A DNA stretch of 36,619 nucleotides from an uncultured Prevotellaceae bacterium (GTDB lineage Bacteria; Bacteroidota; Bacteroidia; Bacteroidales; Bacteroidaceae): positions 1-36,619 of the forward strand of contig CACXTX010000036.1 in assembly GCA_902770635.1 (NCBI GenBank), read 5' to 3'. This document shows, piece after piece, positions 24,449 to 32,924 of the stretch; position 1 is the stretch's first letter; every line of letters starts with the position of its first letter. The notes beneath the pieces are model-generated. The model made no database searches, had not been told where the DNA came from, and saw only the letters and a program-made list of their open reading frames with translations. The translations under genes were made by a program, and so were the position numbers.

Positions 24449-25369
24449 TTATTTTCTTATTTTCTCCCAGGCGTTATTTTGTGCTGCGTTTATGTTCGAC
24501 AGTATATCGTAAACAGTCTGTTTCTCTTTTTGTGTACCCATTCCTTCGTAGATGTTGGCTATCTCGTCACGTTTATAGTCTGTCCAGATTTGTGGCAACA
24601 GGCTTAGTGGCTTTTGTTCATGAGCCACTTTCAGCCCTTTTTCTATGGCATCTGAAATATTGGTGCGTCCACGCTCCACATTGTTGGACATCTCATCCAA
24701 TCCAGTACGATAGTAGTCGTATTGAAATTGTCTGAACGGTTTCATCTGTTCGTCCAGATAGTCGTTGATGATGGCAAAGCGGTTACGCCTGTCTTCGAAC
24801 GATTTCCATCCGGAGAAGCCTAAGTCCTGCGCATTGTTTACCAATTGCATACAACGTTGAAGGATGTCCGTTCCACCAAAGGGCGAAAAACTGTCAAGGT
24901 CGAGTCCGATAATGAGGTAGGCATAATACGCCATCAAGGCTGTCAATTGGTTGTCTACAGTCTCGTCATTGTAGTTCAACTGTTCGAACTGTGCATACTG
25001 GAAGTTGAAATCTCCATCCTTATTATTATATAAGGTGGTGGTATAGGACGAGTTGAAGACTGGGCGGTTGGCCTGAATCATGGCCGAACACTCAAAAAGG
25101 TTTGAAGAGGCATCATATTTCGTTACGGTCAGGTTGAAACTGCAGACGATTCGTTCGTGCTTTTGGAACTGTAACTCCGTCCATTGGCGTTCGTTCATCC
25201 ATTGTTCCAATGTCTGTTTCAGGTTTTCAAATATCGCCTTGTCTGTGCGTTCCACCTGTTGCGTATTGATGTTGATTTTCACCTGTAACTCCTGTGCCGA
25301 GGCCATCACACCCCAAAGCACCATAATAATGGTGGTCATCAACCTATATGTCAGCACCCTTTTTTTCAT
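24449..25369 (-). CDS. porD: DUF4835 / PorD-family type IX secretion protein
   Basis: This encodes 306 residues with a signal peptide (LMTTIIMVLWGVMASAQ). The start of the mature chain ELQVKININTQQVERTDKAIFENLKQTLEQWMNE, then YNDETVDNQLTALMAYYAYLIIGLDLDSF, and KSFEDRRNRFAIINDYLDEQMKPFR identify DUF4835, the PorD family. PorD is linked to type IX secretion in Porphyromonas; biochemical role not settled. It sits 7 bases after coaBC and 6 before recN, so its expression is tied to replication and repair genes. This neighbourhood is recurrent in Bacteroidota as far as I recall. Symbol is given by family, not by proven function. Confidence 0.82.
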   Translation of the reverse strand: MKKRVLTYRLMTTIIMVLWGVMASAQELQVKININTQQVERTDKAIFENLKQTLEQWMNERQWTELQFQKHERIVCSFNLTVTKYDASSNLFECSAMIQANRPVFNSSYTTTLYNNKDGDFNFQYAQFEQLNYNDETVDNQLTALMAYYAYLIIGLDLDSFSPFGGTDILQRCMQLVNNAQDLGFSGWKSFEDRRNRFAIINDYLDEQMKPFRQFQYDYYRTGLDEMSNNVERGRTNISDAIEKGLKVAHEQKPLSLLPQIWTDYKRDEIANIYEGMGTQKEKQTVYDILSNINAAQNNAWEKIRK

Positions 25370-25376
25370 CCTTGGC

Positions 25377-26526
25377 TTATAGTCGTTTGCTCAATTCATC
25401 TACTATATCCTTAGCCACTTCTGTCTTGGGCTTCTTGTCGAAGGCTGTTTGTCCATTGGCCGAAAGGATAGTGATTTGATTGTCGTCAGATTGGAAACAA
25501 GTGCCCTTGCGTTGTAGTGAATTCAAAACGATGAAGTCGAGATTCTTCTTCTGCAATTTCTTCTGTGCATTCGCCTCTTCGTCGTTTGTCTCCAAGGCGA
25601 ACCCCACCAGCAACTGTCCTGGCTGCTTCATCTTTCCCAATTGGGCTGCAATGTCGTGCGTAGGCTTCAGTCGGATAACTAGATCATCCTTCTCACGCTT
25701 GATTTTCTCAGTGGCAATGTTTTCAGGACGGAAGTCGGCTACTGCAGCACAAAGGATAGCAGCATCCATGTTCGGGTAGTGTGTGGTTGCAACTTGATAC
25801 ATCTCCTCACAGCTCTCGACATCTATGCGCCTGATATTGGGAGAGCACATCATACTGACAGGACCTGCAATCAGCGTTACCTCAGCACCACGACGGGCAC
25901 ACTCCTCAGCCAGTGCGAAGCCCATCTTGCCGCTGCTATAATTGCCGATAAATCTTACGGGGTCTATCTTCTCGTACGTAGGACCTGCTGTTATCATGAT
26001 GCGCTTGCCCTGCAAGACTTTCTCCTCGAAATAATTGTCCAGATAAGCCACGATGTTTTCTGGCTCCTCCATGCGTCCTTTGCCTTCCAATCCAGATGCA
26101 AGGAAACCGCTTTGAGGCTCAATGATCAGGTTGCCATATGAGCGCAGACGGTCCATGTTAGCCTGGGTGGTGGGATGCTGATACATGTCGAGGTCCATAG
26201 CAGGTGCAATGAACACGGGAGCTTTCATTGACAGATAGGTGGTCACCAGCATATTGTCAGCCACTCCATTTGCCATCTTGCCCAGCGTTGAGGCTGTGCA
26301 GGGAGCTATTAGCATGGCGTCTGCCCACAAGCCCAGTTTGACATGTGAGTTCCAAGTACCGTCACGTTGTGAGAAGAACTCGCTCACCACAGGTTTCTGG
26401 GTGAGCGTTGATAGGGTAATGGGGGTAATGAACTCCTTGCCTTACCAGTCCTCTGATAATATAACAAGCCTTGTAGGCAGCTATGGAGCCCGTAATACCT
26501 AATACGATTTTCTTTCCTTTCAGCAT
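25377..26526 (-). pseudogene. coaBC: Phosphopantothenoylcysteine decarboxylase/ligase CoaBC, frameshifted
   Basis: Reading from the ATG at 26526 gives MLKGKKIVLGITGSIAAYKA and IIRGLV, the FMN-binding start of CoaC, then drifts into a wrong frame and stops at 26362 (54 residues). The correct frame resumes at about 26442 with GKEFITPITLSTLTQKP and VVSEFFSQRDGTWNSHV, and runs to the end through PAMDLDMYQHP, TAGPTYEKIDPVRFIGNYSSGKMG and FALETND. Family members carry about a dozen residues between RGLV and GKEF that are missing, so a deletion not divisible by three removed them. The 3' frame's only visible start is a GTG at 26390, giving 337 residues without the FMN-binding end. CoaBC makes 4'-phosphopantetheine for coenzyme A. 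A sequencing error is possible. Confidence 0.85.
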
Positions 26527-26529
26527 TGT

Positions 26530-27342
26530 TTACTTATTGGCTTCACGCAGTCTGATGCGTGTCAGCACTTGCTTGGTGTTATAGGTGAAGTCACCGGCCA
26601 GTATCCAACTGTAATATCCCGGGTCGAAGCGCAGTACTTCGGCAACGGGTAATCCCTTGTGTTTTCCAAAGTTGAACACCTCAGTGCGTTGTCCCTTGAC
26701 ATCTGCCCATACGATGCGACCTGCAAAGTCAACATTATCGCTTGTCTTGGAGAATTCTGCCAAACTGTCCATATCGTTCTCCAACACCTTCTCTGGGTCT
26801 TCGTTGGCACCAGGGGCATACTTGTCCAGTTCGCCCATCAATACACGATAGGTAGCCTCCGTATCCTGGTCGGCACGATGTGCCTCGAAATCTTCCTCCA
26901 TCTTTCGTCCACAGTAGAACTTATAGGCAGCAGCCAGATTTCTGCGCTCCATTTTTCTGAAGATGGCGCAGGCGTCGATGAGGCGACACTTTGAGAAGTC
27001 GAAGTCAATGCCGGCACGCAGGAACTCCTCAGCCAACAGGGGCACATCAAAGTTGTTGGAGTTATATCCTGCTATGTCAGAGCCCATGAAGACATCATTC
27101 AGCTTCGAAGCCAGCTGCTTGAAGGTAGGTTTGTCTTTTACGTCTTCATTGGTGATGCCTGTTAACTGTACGACTAATTCTGGAATCGTCTTCTCTGGGT
27201 TGATGAGTTCATCGCCGCGCACTTCCTTTCCGTCAGGAAATACCTTAATATATGACAATTGGATAACACGGTCCTTGACTAGGTCCAGGCCCGTAGTCTC
27301 CAAGTCAAAAATCACGAGTGGTTTCTTAAGATTCAGTTTCAC
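26530..27342 (-). CDS. DnaQ-like DEDDh 3'-5' exonuclease
   Basis: This encodes 270 residues. The exonuclease core shows Exo I FDLETTG (Asp13, Glu15), Exo II GYNSNNFD (Asp99) and Exo III HRADQD (His155, Asp160), a complete DEDDh set, so activity is expected. The C-terminal part carries VFNFGKHKGLPVAEVLRFDPGYYSWIL, an exonuclease X-like accessory segment. It lies between dnaN (33 bases) and coaBC (3 bases), in the same transcript. Proofreading with the clamp or a repair role are both possible; it is shorter and different from PolC-type epsilon subunits. Stand-alone repair exonuclease is my preferred reading. Confidence 0.9.
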   Translation of the reverse strand: MKLNLKKPLVIFDLETTGLDLVKDRVIQLSYIKVFPDGKEVRGDELINPEKTIPELVVQLTGITNEDVKDKPTFKQLASKLNDVFMGSDIAGYNSNNFDVPLLAEEFLRAGIDFDFSKCRLIDACAIFRKMERRNLAAAYKFYCGRKMEEDFEAHRADQDTEATYRVLMGELDKYAPGANEDPEKVLENDMDSLAEFSKTSDNVDFAGRIVWADVKGQRTEVFNFGKHKGLPVAEVLRFDPGYYSWILAGDFTYNTKQVLTRIRLREANK

Positions 27343-27375
27343 AACAAATTATCAATTATAAATTAGCGAATGTGT

Positions 27376-28500
27376 TTAGTCATTAATTAACATGGGCATC
27401 ATCAGCATCACCACATCCTGATTCTCAGGCTGCTCAGAAGGCAGAACCAATCCGGCACGACTGGCATCAGCCAACTTGATGATAACCTCAGGGCAATCGA
27501 AGTTGTTCAGAATCTCAATGAACGAAGCACCCTTGAATCCGATGCTTATGGGCTGGCCGTTGTACTCGCAAGCGATGCGCTCCGTTGCTGTCTTTGAGAA
27601 GTCGTAGTCCTCTGCATCCAACTGCAAGGTGCCACCTTCCACGTGGAAACGGATAAGGTTGCTCGAGTCGTTGGCAAAGGGTTGAACACGGCGCAGGGCA
27701 GCCAGCAGGCCAAGGCGGTCAACTGTCAGGAGGTTAGGATTGTTCTGCGGAATAACAGAGTTGTAGTTGGGATAACGTCCCTCAATCAGACGACAGATTA
27801 TCTCTCCCTCGCCATAGTTGATTTGTGCATTGCGCTCGTCGAAACGAATCACTACGTCACCACCATCCTTGCCCAACAGATTCTTCAGCAACGAGGCTGG
27901 TTTCTTAGGCAGAATGAAGGATGCAGGCTGCTCACTACGAATGGTCATCAGCCTGTTGCGTACAAGCTTATGTCCGTCAGAGGCCACAATAGCCAGACTT
28001 TCTGGAGTCAGGTCGAAATAAATACCATTCATGACAGGGCGAAGTTCGTCCTGGGCTGTAGCAAACAAAGTGCGGTTGATGTTCTCTGCCAGCAATATGT
28101 TGGGAATAACAATCTCGTGGGCTGCAAACTCCATCCCCTGAGGCTGTGGATATTCATCGGCATTCTCGATAGGCAGGGAGAACAGACCGTTTTGATATGA
28201 AATCTTAGCCAGGTTGGTAGTCATGTCCACATCGAAGGTGATGGGCTGCTCTGAGAAGCCCTTTACGGCTTCCAGCAAATCGTGGTTACCAATGGCGAAG
28301 CGTCCGTTGCCGTCACTTTCTGTCAGGTCAAGTTGTGTCTTCATGACGTTTTCGCTGTCAGAAGCAGTCAGGTAGAGTACGTTGTCGTGAATGTCAAACA
28401 GGAAATCAGCCAAGATAGGCAATGAATTCTTGCTGTTGATAACTCTCGAAAGAGCGTTGAGTCTGCTGCTAAGCGCAGTGCTTGATAAGGTAAATCTCAT
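27376..28500 (-). CDS. dnaN: DNA polymerase III sliding clamp (beta)
   Basis: This encodes 374 residues, the normal length. The three-domain clamp is recognisable from MRFTLSSTALSSRLNALSRVI, LPILADFLFDIHDNVLYLTASDSE, RPVMNGIYFDLTPESLAIVASDGHKL and the C-terminal VMLMMPMLIND, where the peptide-binding cleft ends. The clamp tethers polymerase III to DNA and recruits repair factors. It is first gene of the minus-strand operon with exonuclease, coaBC, porD family, recN and TPR genes. dnaA is not next to it, so this is not the common dnaA-dnaN order. Promoter at 28545-28576. Confidence 0.97.
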   Translation of the reverse strand: MRFTLSSTALSSRLNALSRVINSKNSLPILADFLFDIHDNVLYLTASDSENVMKTQLDLTESDGNGRFAIGNHDLLEAVKGFSEQPITFDVDMTTNLAKISYQNGLFSLPIENADEYPQPQGMEFAAHEIVIPNILLAENINRTLFATAQDELRPVMNGIYFDLTPESLAIVASDGHKLVRNRLMTIRSEQPASFILPKKPASLLKNLLGKDGGDVVIRFDERNAQINYGEGEIICRLIEGRYPNYNSVIPQNNPNLLTVDRLGLLAALRRVQPFANDSSNLIRFHVEGGTLQLDAEDYDFSKTATERIACEYNGQPISIGFKGASFIEILNNFDCPEVIIKLADASRAGLVLPSEQPENQDVVMLMMPMLIND

Positions 28501-28544
28501 GAGTATTTTTATTGTTAGTTTCGTTCATTATTCTTAATTGAGCA

Positions 28545-28576
28545 CAAAAATACAAAAAGTCTGGCTCAATAACAAA
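28545..28576 (-). promoter_or_regulatory. Promoter of the dnaN operon
   Basis: On the minus strand TTTG (28576-28573), 20 bases, TATTTTTG (28552-28545). The leader to 28500 is about 40 nt. Confidence 0.83.
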
Positions 28577-28669
28577 AATATTCGCCGAAAAATTCTCATT
28601 TTAGAATTATTTTCCGTAATTTCGCAATCTGAAACAATAAATCAATTCAAAAAGAACGTATAAAGTATT

Positions 28670-29062
28670 ATGGATTTAACAGGAAAAATTATTGCAGTCC
28701 TCGAACCAAGAGGAGGTGTTTCAAACAGAACTGGTAACAACTGGAAATCTCAGGATTTCGTCATTGAGGTACCTGGTCAATATCCCAAGAAGTGTGTGTT
28801 TACAGTTTTTGGCGAAGATCGAATCAACCAGTTTAATATTCAGATGGGTGAAGAACTGACAGTCAGCTTCGATATTGACGCTCATGAATATAATGGACGT
28901 TGGTTTAACGATATACGTGCCTATAATGTCAGTCGTGGCCAGGCTCCCGTAACAGCAGCTCCTGCCGAGGGCACTCCTTTCCCGCCACAGGATGCCAATT
29001 CTCCTTTCCCTCCTGCCCAGGAGCCAGCAGGTGAGGGTAGCACAGACGATCTGCCTTTCTGA
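28670..29062 (+). CDS. DUF3127 OB-fold protein with SSB-like acidic tip
   Basis: This encodes 130 residues. The first 90 (MDLTGKIIAVLEPRGGVSNR, NWKSQDFVIEVPGQYPKKCVF, GEELTVSFDIDAHEYNGRWF) match DUF3127, predicted to adopt an OB fold like single-strand DNA-binding proteins. A Pro/Ala/Gln-rich linker follows and the chain ends TDDLPF, much like the DDDIPF tip by which SSB recruits repair and replication proteins. A nucleic-acid-binding role is inferred from this layout and from dnaN being divergent next door. No strong promoter is seen; TAATTTCG at 28617 is one base off the -7 consensus. True ssb is probably elsewhere. Confidence 0.85.
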   Translation: MDLTGKIIAVLEPRGGVSNRTGNNWKSQDFVIEVPGQYPKKCVFTVFGEDRINQFNIQMGEELTVSFDIDAHEYNGRWFNDIRAYNVSRGQAPVTAAPAEGTPFPPQDANSPFPPAQEPAGEGSTDDLPF

Positions 29063-29129
29063 TGGAGAATTAATAAAATAGGATATCGCGCGTACATTAT
29101 TATTATTATAATTAAATATAAGAACCAAT

Positions 29130-30647
29130 ATGCTAACACAACAAGACCTAAAACAGCTTGCTCAAAAGGGAATCTCTGAGCAGCAAATCGAGACCCAACT
29201 TGGACAGTTTAAAACTGGTTTCCCATTCCTGAAACTGGAAGCTGCTGCTGCTATTGGACATGGCATCGTGGCACCTAACTCAGATGAAGGAAGGAAGTAT
29301 GTAGATGCTTGGCAGAAATATAAGGCTGCAGGCAAACGTGTGGTAAAGTTTGTACCCGCATCAGGTGCAGCCAGCCGCATGTTTAAGGACATGTTCGCTT
29401 TTGTGGATGCCGATTACGACAAGCCCACAACGGACTTTGAGAAGAAATATTTTGATAATATCGAAAAGTTCGCCTTCTATGGTGAGCTCGATGCAGCTTG
29501 TCAGAAAAACAATGGCAAGGGTATCAAGGCTTTGATTCAAGAGGGTAATTTCAAGGCTGTTGCTGCTAACATGCTGAAGGCAGAAGGACTGAACTACGGA
29601 CAGTTGCCCAAGGGCTTGCTCTTGTTCCACAACTATCCGGAAGGTCCTCGTACTCCTATGGAGGAACACTTGGTAGAAGGTGCGCTCTATGCAGCTTCCA
29701 ATGGTGAGGCGCATGTACACTTCACCGTTTCTCATGAGCACATGGAGCTCTTCAAGCAGAAGGTAGCTCAGAAAGCAGACATGTATGCCAAGAAATATGG
29801 TATTGCTTACGATATCACTTTCTCTGAGCAGAAGCCTTCTACGGATACTGTAGCAGCTAATCCTGACGGTACTCCATTCCGCAATGCTGATGGTTCCTTG
29901 TTGTTCCGTCCAGGTGGACACGGTGCGCTGATTGAGAACTTGAACGAAATAGATGCTGACGTTATCTTTGTGAAGAACATTGACAACGTGGTGCCTGATC
30001 GTCTGAAGGGCGACACCGTATTGTGGAAACAAATCATTGCTGGTGTGCTGGTTACCTTGCAGAAGAAAGCGTTCGAGTATCTTGAACTGCTGGATACCGG
30101 CAAATACACCCACGAGCAGATTGAAGAGATGATTCGCTTCGTGCAGCAAGACCTTTGCTGTCGCAAGGCTGATATCAAACAGTTGGAAGATGCCGACTTG
30201 GTTATCTATCTTCGCAAGAAGCTCAACCGTCCTATGCGTGTTTGTGGTGTCGTTAAGAATGTCGGCGAGCCTGGTGGTGGTCCGTTCCTGACCTATAATC
30301 AGGATGGTACTGTCAGCCTGCAGATTTTGGAGTCCAGCCAGATAGACAAGTCTAACAAGGAGTATATGGAGATGTTCACCAAGGGCACTCACTTCAATCC
30401 TGTTGACCTTGTTTGTGCGGTGAAGGATTATAAGGGTAATGCTTTTGACCTGCCAAAGTTCGTTGACCCGACAACAGGCTTCATTTCTCAGAAGTCGAAG
30501 AGTGGCAAGGAGCTTCAGGCTCTTGAATTGCCAGGACTTTGGAATGGTGCCATGAGCGACTGGTCAACCATCTTCGTCGAGGTTCCTCTCTCTACTTTCA
30601 ATCCAGTAAAGACCGTTAACGACCTGTTGCGTGAACAGCACCAGTAG
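29130..30647 (+). CDS. DUF4301 family protein
   Basis: This encodes 505 residues, cytosolic (no signal peptide). The DUF4301 family is recognised from KRVVKFVPASGAASRMFKDM, LLLFHNYPEGPRTPMEEHLVEG, VHFTVSHEHMELF, LIENLNEIDADVIFVKNIDNVVPD and GVVKNVGEPGGGPFLTYNQDG. The PASGAASRMFK stretch and the ENLNEIDADVIFVKNIDNV segment recall sugar-nucleotide transferase folds, so a nucleotidyltransferase-like role is an open possibility, but no activity is known to me. It follows the DUF3127 gene by 67 bases with no promoter box in between, so read-through from there is likely. Confidence 0.85.
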   Translation: MLTQQDLKQLAQKGISEQQIETQLGQFKTGFPFLKLEAAAAIGHGIVAPNSDEGRKYVDAWQKYKAAGKRVVKFVPASGAASRMFKDMFAFVDADYDKPTTDFEKKYFDNIEKFAFYGELDAACQKNNGKGIKALIQEGNFKAVAANMLKAEGLNYGQLPKGLLLFHNYPEGPRTPMEEHLVEGALYAASNGEAHVHFTVSHEHMELFKQKVAQKADMYAKKYGIAYDITFSEQKPSTDTVAANPDGTPFRNADGSLLFRPGGHGALIENLNEIDADVIFVKNIDNVVPDRLKGDTVLWKQIIAGVLVTLQKKAFEYLELLDTGKYTHEQIEEMIRFVQQDLCCRKADIKQLEDADLVIYLRKKLNRPMRVCGVVKNVGEPGGGPFLTYNQDGTVSLQILESSQIDKSNKEYMEMFTKGTHFNPVDLVCAVKDYKGNAFDLPKFVDPTTGFISQKSKSGKELQALELPGLWNGAMSDWSTIFVEVPLSTFNPVKTVNDLLREQHQ

Positions 30648-30690
30648 GCGCTTCGCTAGTTGAAAATTGATAGTTGATAGTTGATAATTA

Positions 30691-32814
30691 ATGAACACAA
30701 GAACTTTATTAGCTATCGGAATGACTTCCATAACGATGCTAACATTAAACTCCTGCCAGCAGAATTCTCGCGAGAACCCTCTGTTGGCAGAGAGTTCTTT
30801 GCCCTTTGGTGCTCCCGATTTCAGTAAGATTCAGACTTCTGACTATCTTCCTGCCTTCGAGGCTGCTATCAAGGACAAACGTGAGAATATCCAGAAAATT
30901 GTAGATTGCCCTGATTCGGCTACTTTCGAGAATACCATCCTGCCTTTCGAGGACAGTGGTAAGTTGCTCGACCGTGTCTGTCGCACGTTCTTCCCTTTGG
31001 TAGATGCCGACAAGACTCCTGAGATTGGAGAAATTGAGAAAAAGGTACAGCCCATGCTGACCGACTTGGAGAATGAGATTTCATTTAACAAGGCACTCTT
31101 CGAGCGTATCCGTCAGGTCTATGACAAGCAGCACGACTCGCTGAAGGGTGAAGACCAGAAGCTGTTGGAGGAAATCTACAAGAGTTTCGTTCGCAAGGGT
31201 GCTCTGTTGCCAGAGGATAAGATGGAGCGCATGAAGGAGATTAACCTGCGCATCAGCGACCTCCAGCAGCAATGGGGCGACCAGCTGCAGGACGCCACCA
31301 ACAATGCAGTGGTTTGGGTCGATAAGAAGGAAGACCTGGCAGGCTTGAGCGATGCCGACATTGCCCAATGCCAGAAGGATGCAGAGAGTCGTGGCGGCAA
31401 GGCCCCTTATGCCATTGTCATCGTCAACACCACTCAGCAACCCTTGCTAGCCAGTCTTGACAATCGCGACCTGCGCAAGAAAGTCTTCGAGGCCAGCATT
31501 CACCGTGCTGACGGCACCAATCCTAAGTATAACACTTTCCCGATTGTCAGTGAGATTGCCAAGCTTCGTGCTGAGCAGGCGGAGATTATGGGTTATCCCA
31601 ACTATGCCGCTTACTCGCTGGAGAAGACGATGGCCAAGACGCCTGAGAATGTCTATGCTTTCCTGAAGAGTCTTATCAAGGAATATTCGCCAAAGGCGGA
31701 TGCCGAGACAAAGGCCATTGAGGACTTTGCCCGCCAGAGTGAGGGTGTCGATTTCCAACTGCAGCCCTATGACCGCTTCTATTATTCTGCCAAGATGAAG
31801 AAGGCCATGCTGAATATCTCTGACGACGAGGTGAAGCCTTATTTTAATGTAGATAGCGTGTTGGTCAATGGCGTGTTCTATGCCGCCAATCTGGTCTATG
31901 GACTCACCTTCAAGGAGCGTACTGACATTCCGACTTATCATCCTGACATGCGCGTGTTTGAGGTGATTGACAAGGACGGCAAGCCTATGGCTCTGTTCTA
32001 TGGCGACTACTATCGTCGTCCCACCAAGCGCGGTGGTGCGTGGATGGATGCCTTCCAGGAGCAGACTCATCGCTGGAACCTCATGCCCATCATCTTCAAT
32101 GTCTGTAACACGGCTAAGGCCCCAGAGGGTCAGCCTTCCTTGCTGACGTGGGACGAGGTAACCACCATGTTCCATGAGTTTGGTCACGCCCTCCACGGCA
32201 TGCTTTCTAATTGCGAGTATCAGACACTCGCTGGTACCAGCGTGGCCCGCGACTTCGTCGAGATGCCCTCGCAGTTCAACGAGTCGTTTGCAGCCATCCC
32301 TGAGGTGTTCGACCACTTTGCACGCCATTACAAGACGGGCGAGCAGATGCCTGCCGAACTGAAGGAGCGCATGCTGAAGAGCATCACGTTCCAGACGGCT
32401 TATGCCCTGGGCGAGAACTTGGCGGCTACCTGCCTCGACCTGGCCTGGCACATGTTGCCTGCCAAGGACGTTCCCACGCCCGACAAGGCTGCCGCTTTCG
32501 AGACAGAGGCTTTGCGCCAGATAGGGTTGTTGAACCCGCAGATTCCGCCACGTTACAGCACCAGCTACTTCAACCATGTATGGGGTGGGGGCTATGCTGC
32601 AGGCTATTACAGCTATCTGTGGACCGAGGTGCTGGCTGTCAACATCGCCGATGTCTTTGCCCAGCGTGGTGCTTTGAAGCCCGAGACAGGTCAGGATATG
32701 CGCGACAAGATACTGAGTCGTGGCAATACCGGCGACCTTATGCAGATGTTCTCCGACTTCACGGGTATGGCTCAGCCTGATGCCTCCAGCCTCCTCAAGG
32801 CTCGCGGATTGTAA
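30691..32814 (+). CDS. M3-family metallopeptidase lipoprotein (Dcp/oligopeptidase type)
   Basis: This encodes 707 residues. A signal peptide ends in LNSC (Cys22), so the enzyme is lipid-anchored. The thermolysin-type zinc site is HEFGH at about residues 495-499, with the third ligand probably the Glu in FVEMPSQFNESF about 25 residues on. Other M3 features are YYSAKMKKAMLNISDDEVKPYF, YGDYYRRPTKRGGAWMDAF and the C-terminal HVWGGGYAAGYYSYLWTEVLA. Family members trim short peptides; dipeptidyl carboxypeptidase is closest by layout. GC content appears higher in its 3' half. A short TTGATAG tandem (30667-30685) precedes the start, and the TCTAGA array begins 9 bases after the stop. Confidence 0.93.
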   Translation: MNTRTLLAIGMTSITMLTLNSCQQNSRENPLLAESSLPFGAPDFSKIQTSDYLPAFEAAIKDKRENIQKIVDCPDSATFENTILPFEDSGKLLDRVCRTFFPLVDADKTPEIGEIEKKVQPMLTDLENEISFNKALFERIRQVYDKQHDSLKGEDQKLLEEIYKSFVRKGALLPEDKMERMKEINLRISDLQQQWGDQLQDATNNAVVWVDKKEDLAGLSDADIAQCQKDAESRGGKAPYAIVIVNTTQQPLLASLDNRDLRKKVFEASIHRADGTNPKYNTFPIVSEIAKLRAEQAEIMGYPNYAAYSLEKTMAKTPENVYAFLKSLIKEYSPKADAETKAIEDFARQSEGVDFQLQPYDRFYYSAKMKKAMLNISDDEVKPYFNVDSVLVNGVFYAANLVYGLTFKERTDIPTYHPDMRVFEVIDKDGKPMALFYGDYYRRPTKRGGAWMDAFQEQTHRWNLMPIIFNVCNTAKAPEGQPSLLTWDEVTTMFHEFGHALHGMLSNCEYQTLAGTSVARDFVEMPSQFNESFAAIPEVFDHFARHYKTGEQMPAELKERMLKSITFQTAYALGENLAATCLDLAWHMLPAKDVPTPDKAAAFETEALRQIGLLNPQIPPRYSTSYFNHVWGGGYAAGYYSYLWTEVLAVNIADVFAQRGALKPETGQDMRDKILSRGNTGDLMQMFSDFTGMAQPDASSLLKARGL

Positions 32815-32823
32815 GCTCTTTAG

Positions 32824-32924
32824 TCTAGATGGTCTAGACTTTTCTAGATCATCTAGACTATTCTAGACCACTCTAGATTCTTCTAGACTCTTCTAGACAG
32901 TCTAGATTATCTAGCTTCTCTAGC
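32824..32924. repeat. Phased TCTAGA array
   Basis: Nine exact TCTAGA palindromes start at 32824, 32833, 32843, 32852, 32862, 32872, 32882, 32892 and 32901, followed by two TCTAGC at 32910 and 32919. Spacing is 9 or 10 bases with variable 3-4 base spacers. It fills the gap between convergent genes. Confidence 0.95.

Noticed and set aside
30667-30688. TTGATAG tandem as an operator ahead of the M3 peptidase
   Set aside because: Only two full copies plus a partial one in AT-rich DNA; could be chance slippage, with no second site in the window.
31447-32577. Minus-strand 376-codon frame
   Set aside because: Antisense to the M3 peptidase across its zinc site; an effect of GC-rich third positions.
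32824-32924. CRISPR array
   Set aside because: Units are 6 bases with 3-4 base spacers; CRISPR repeats and spacers are several times longer, and no cas gene is present.
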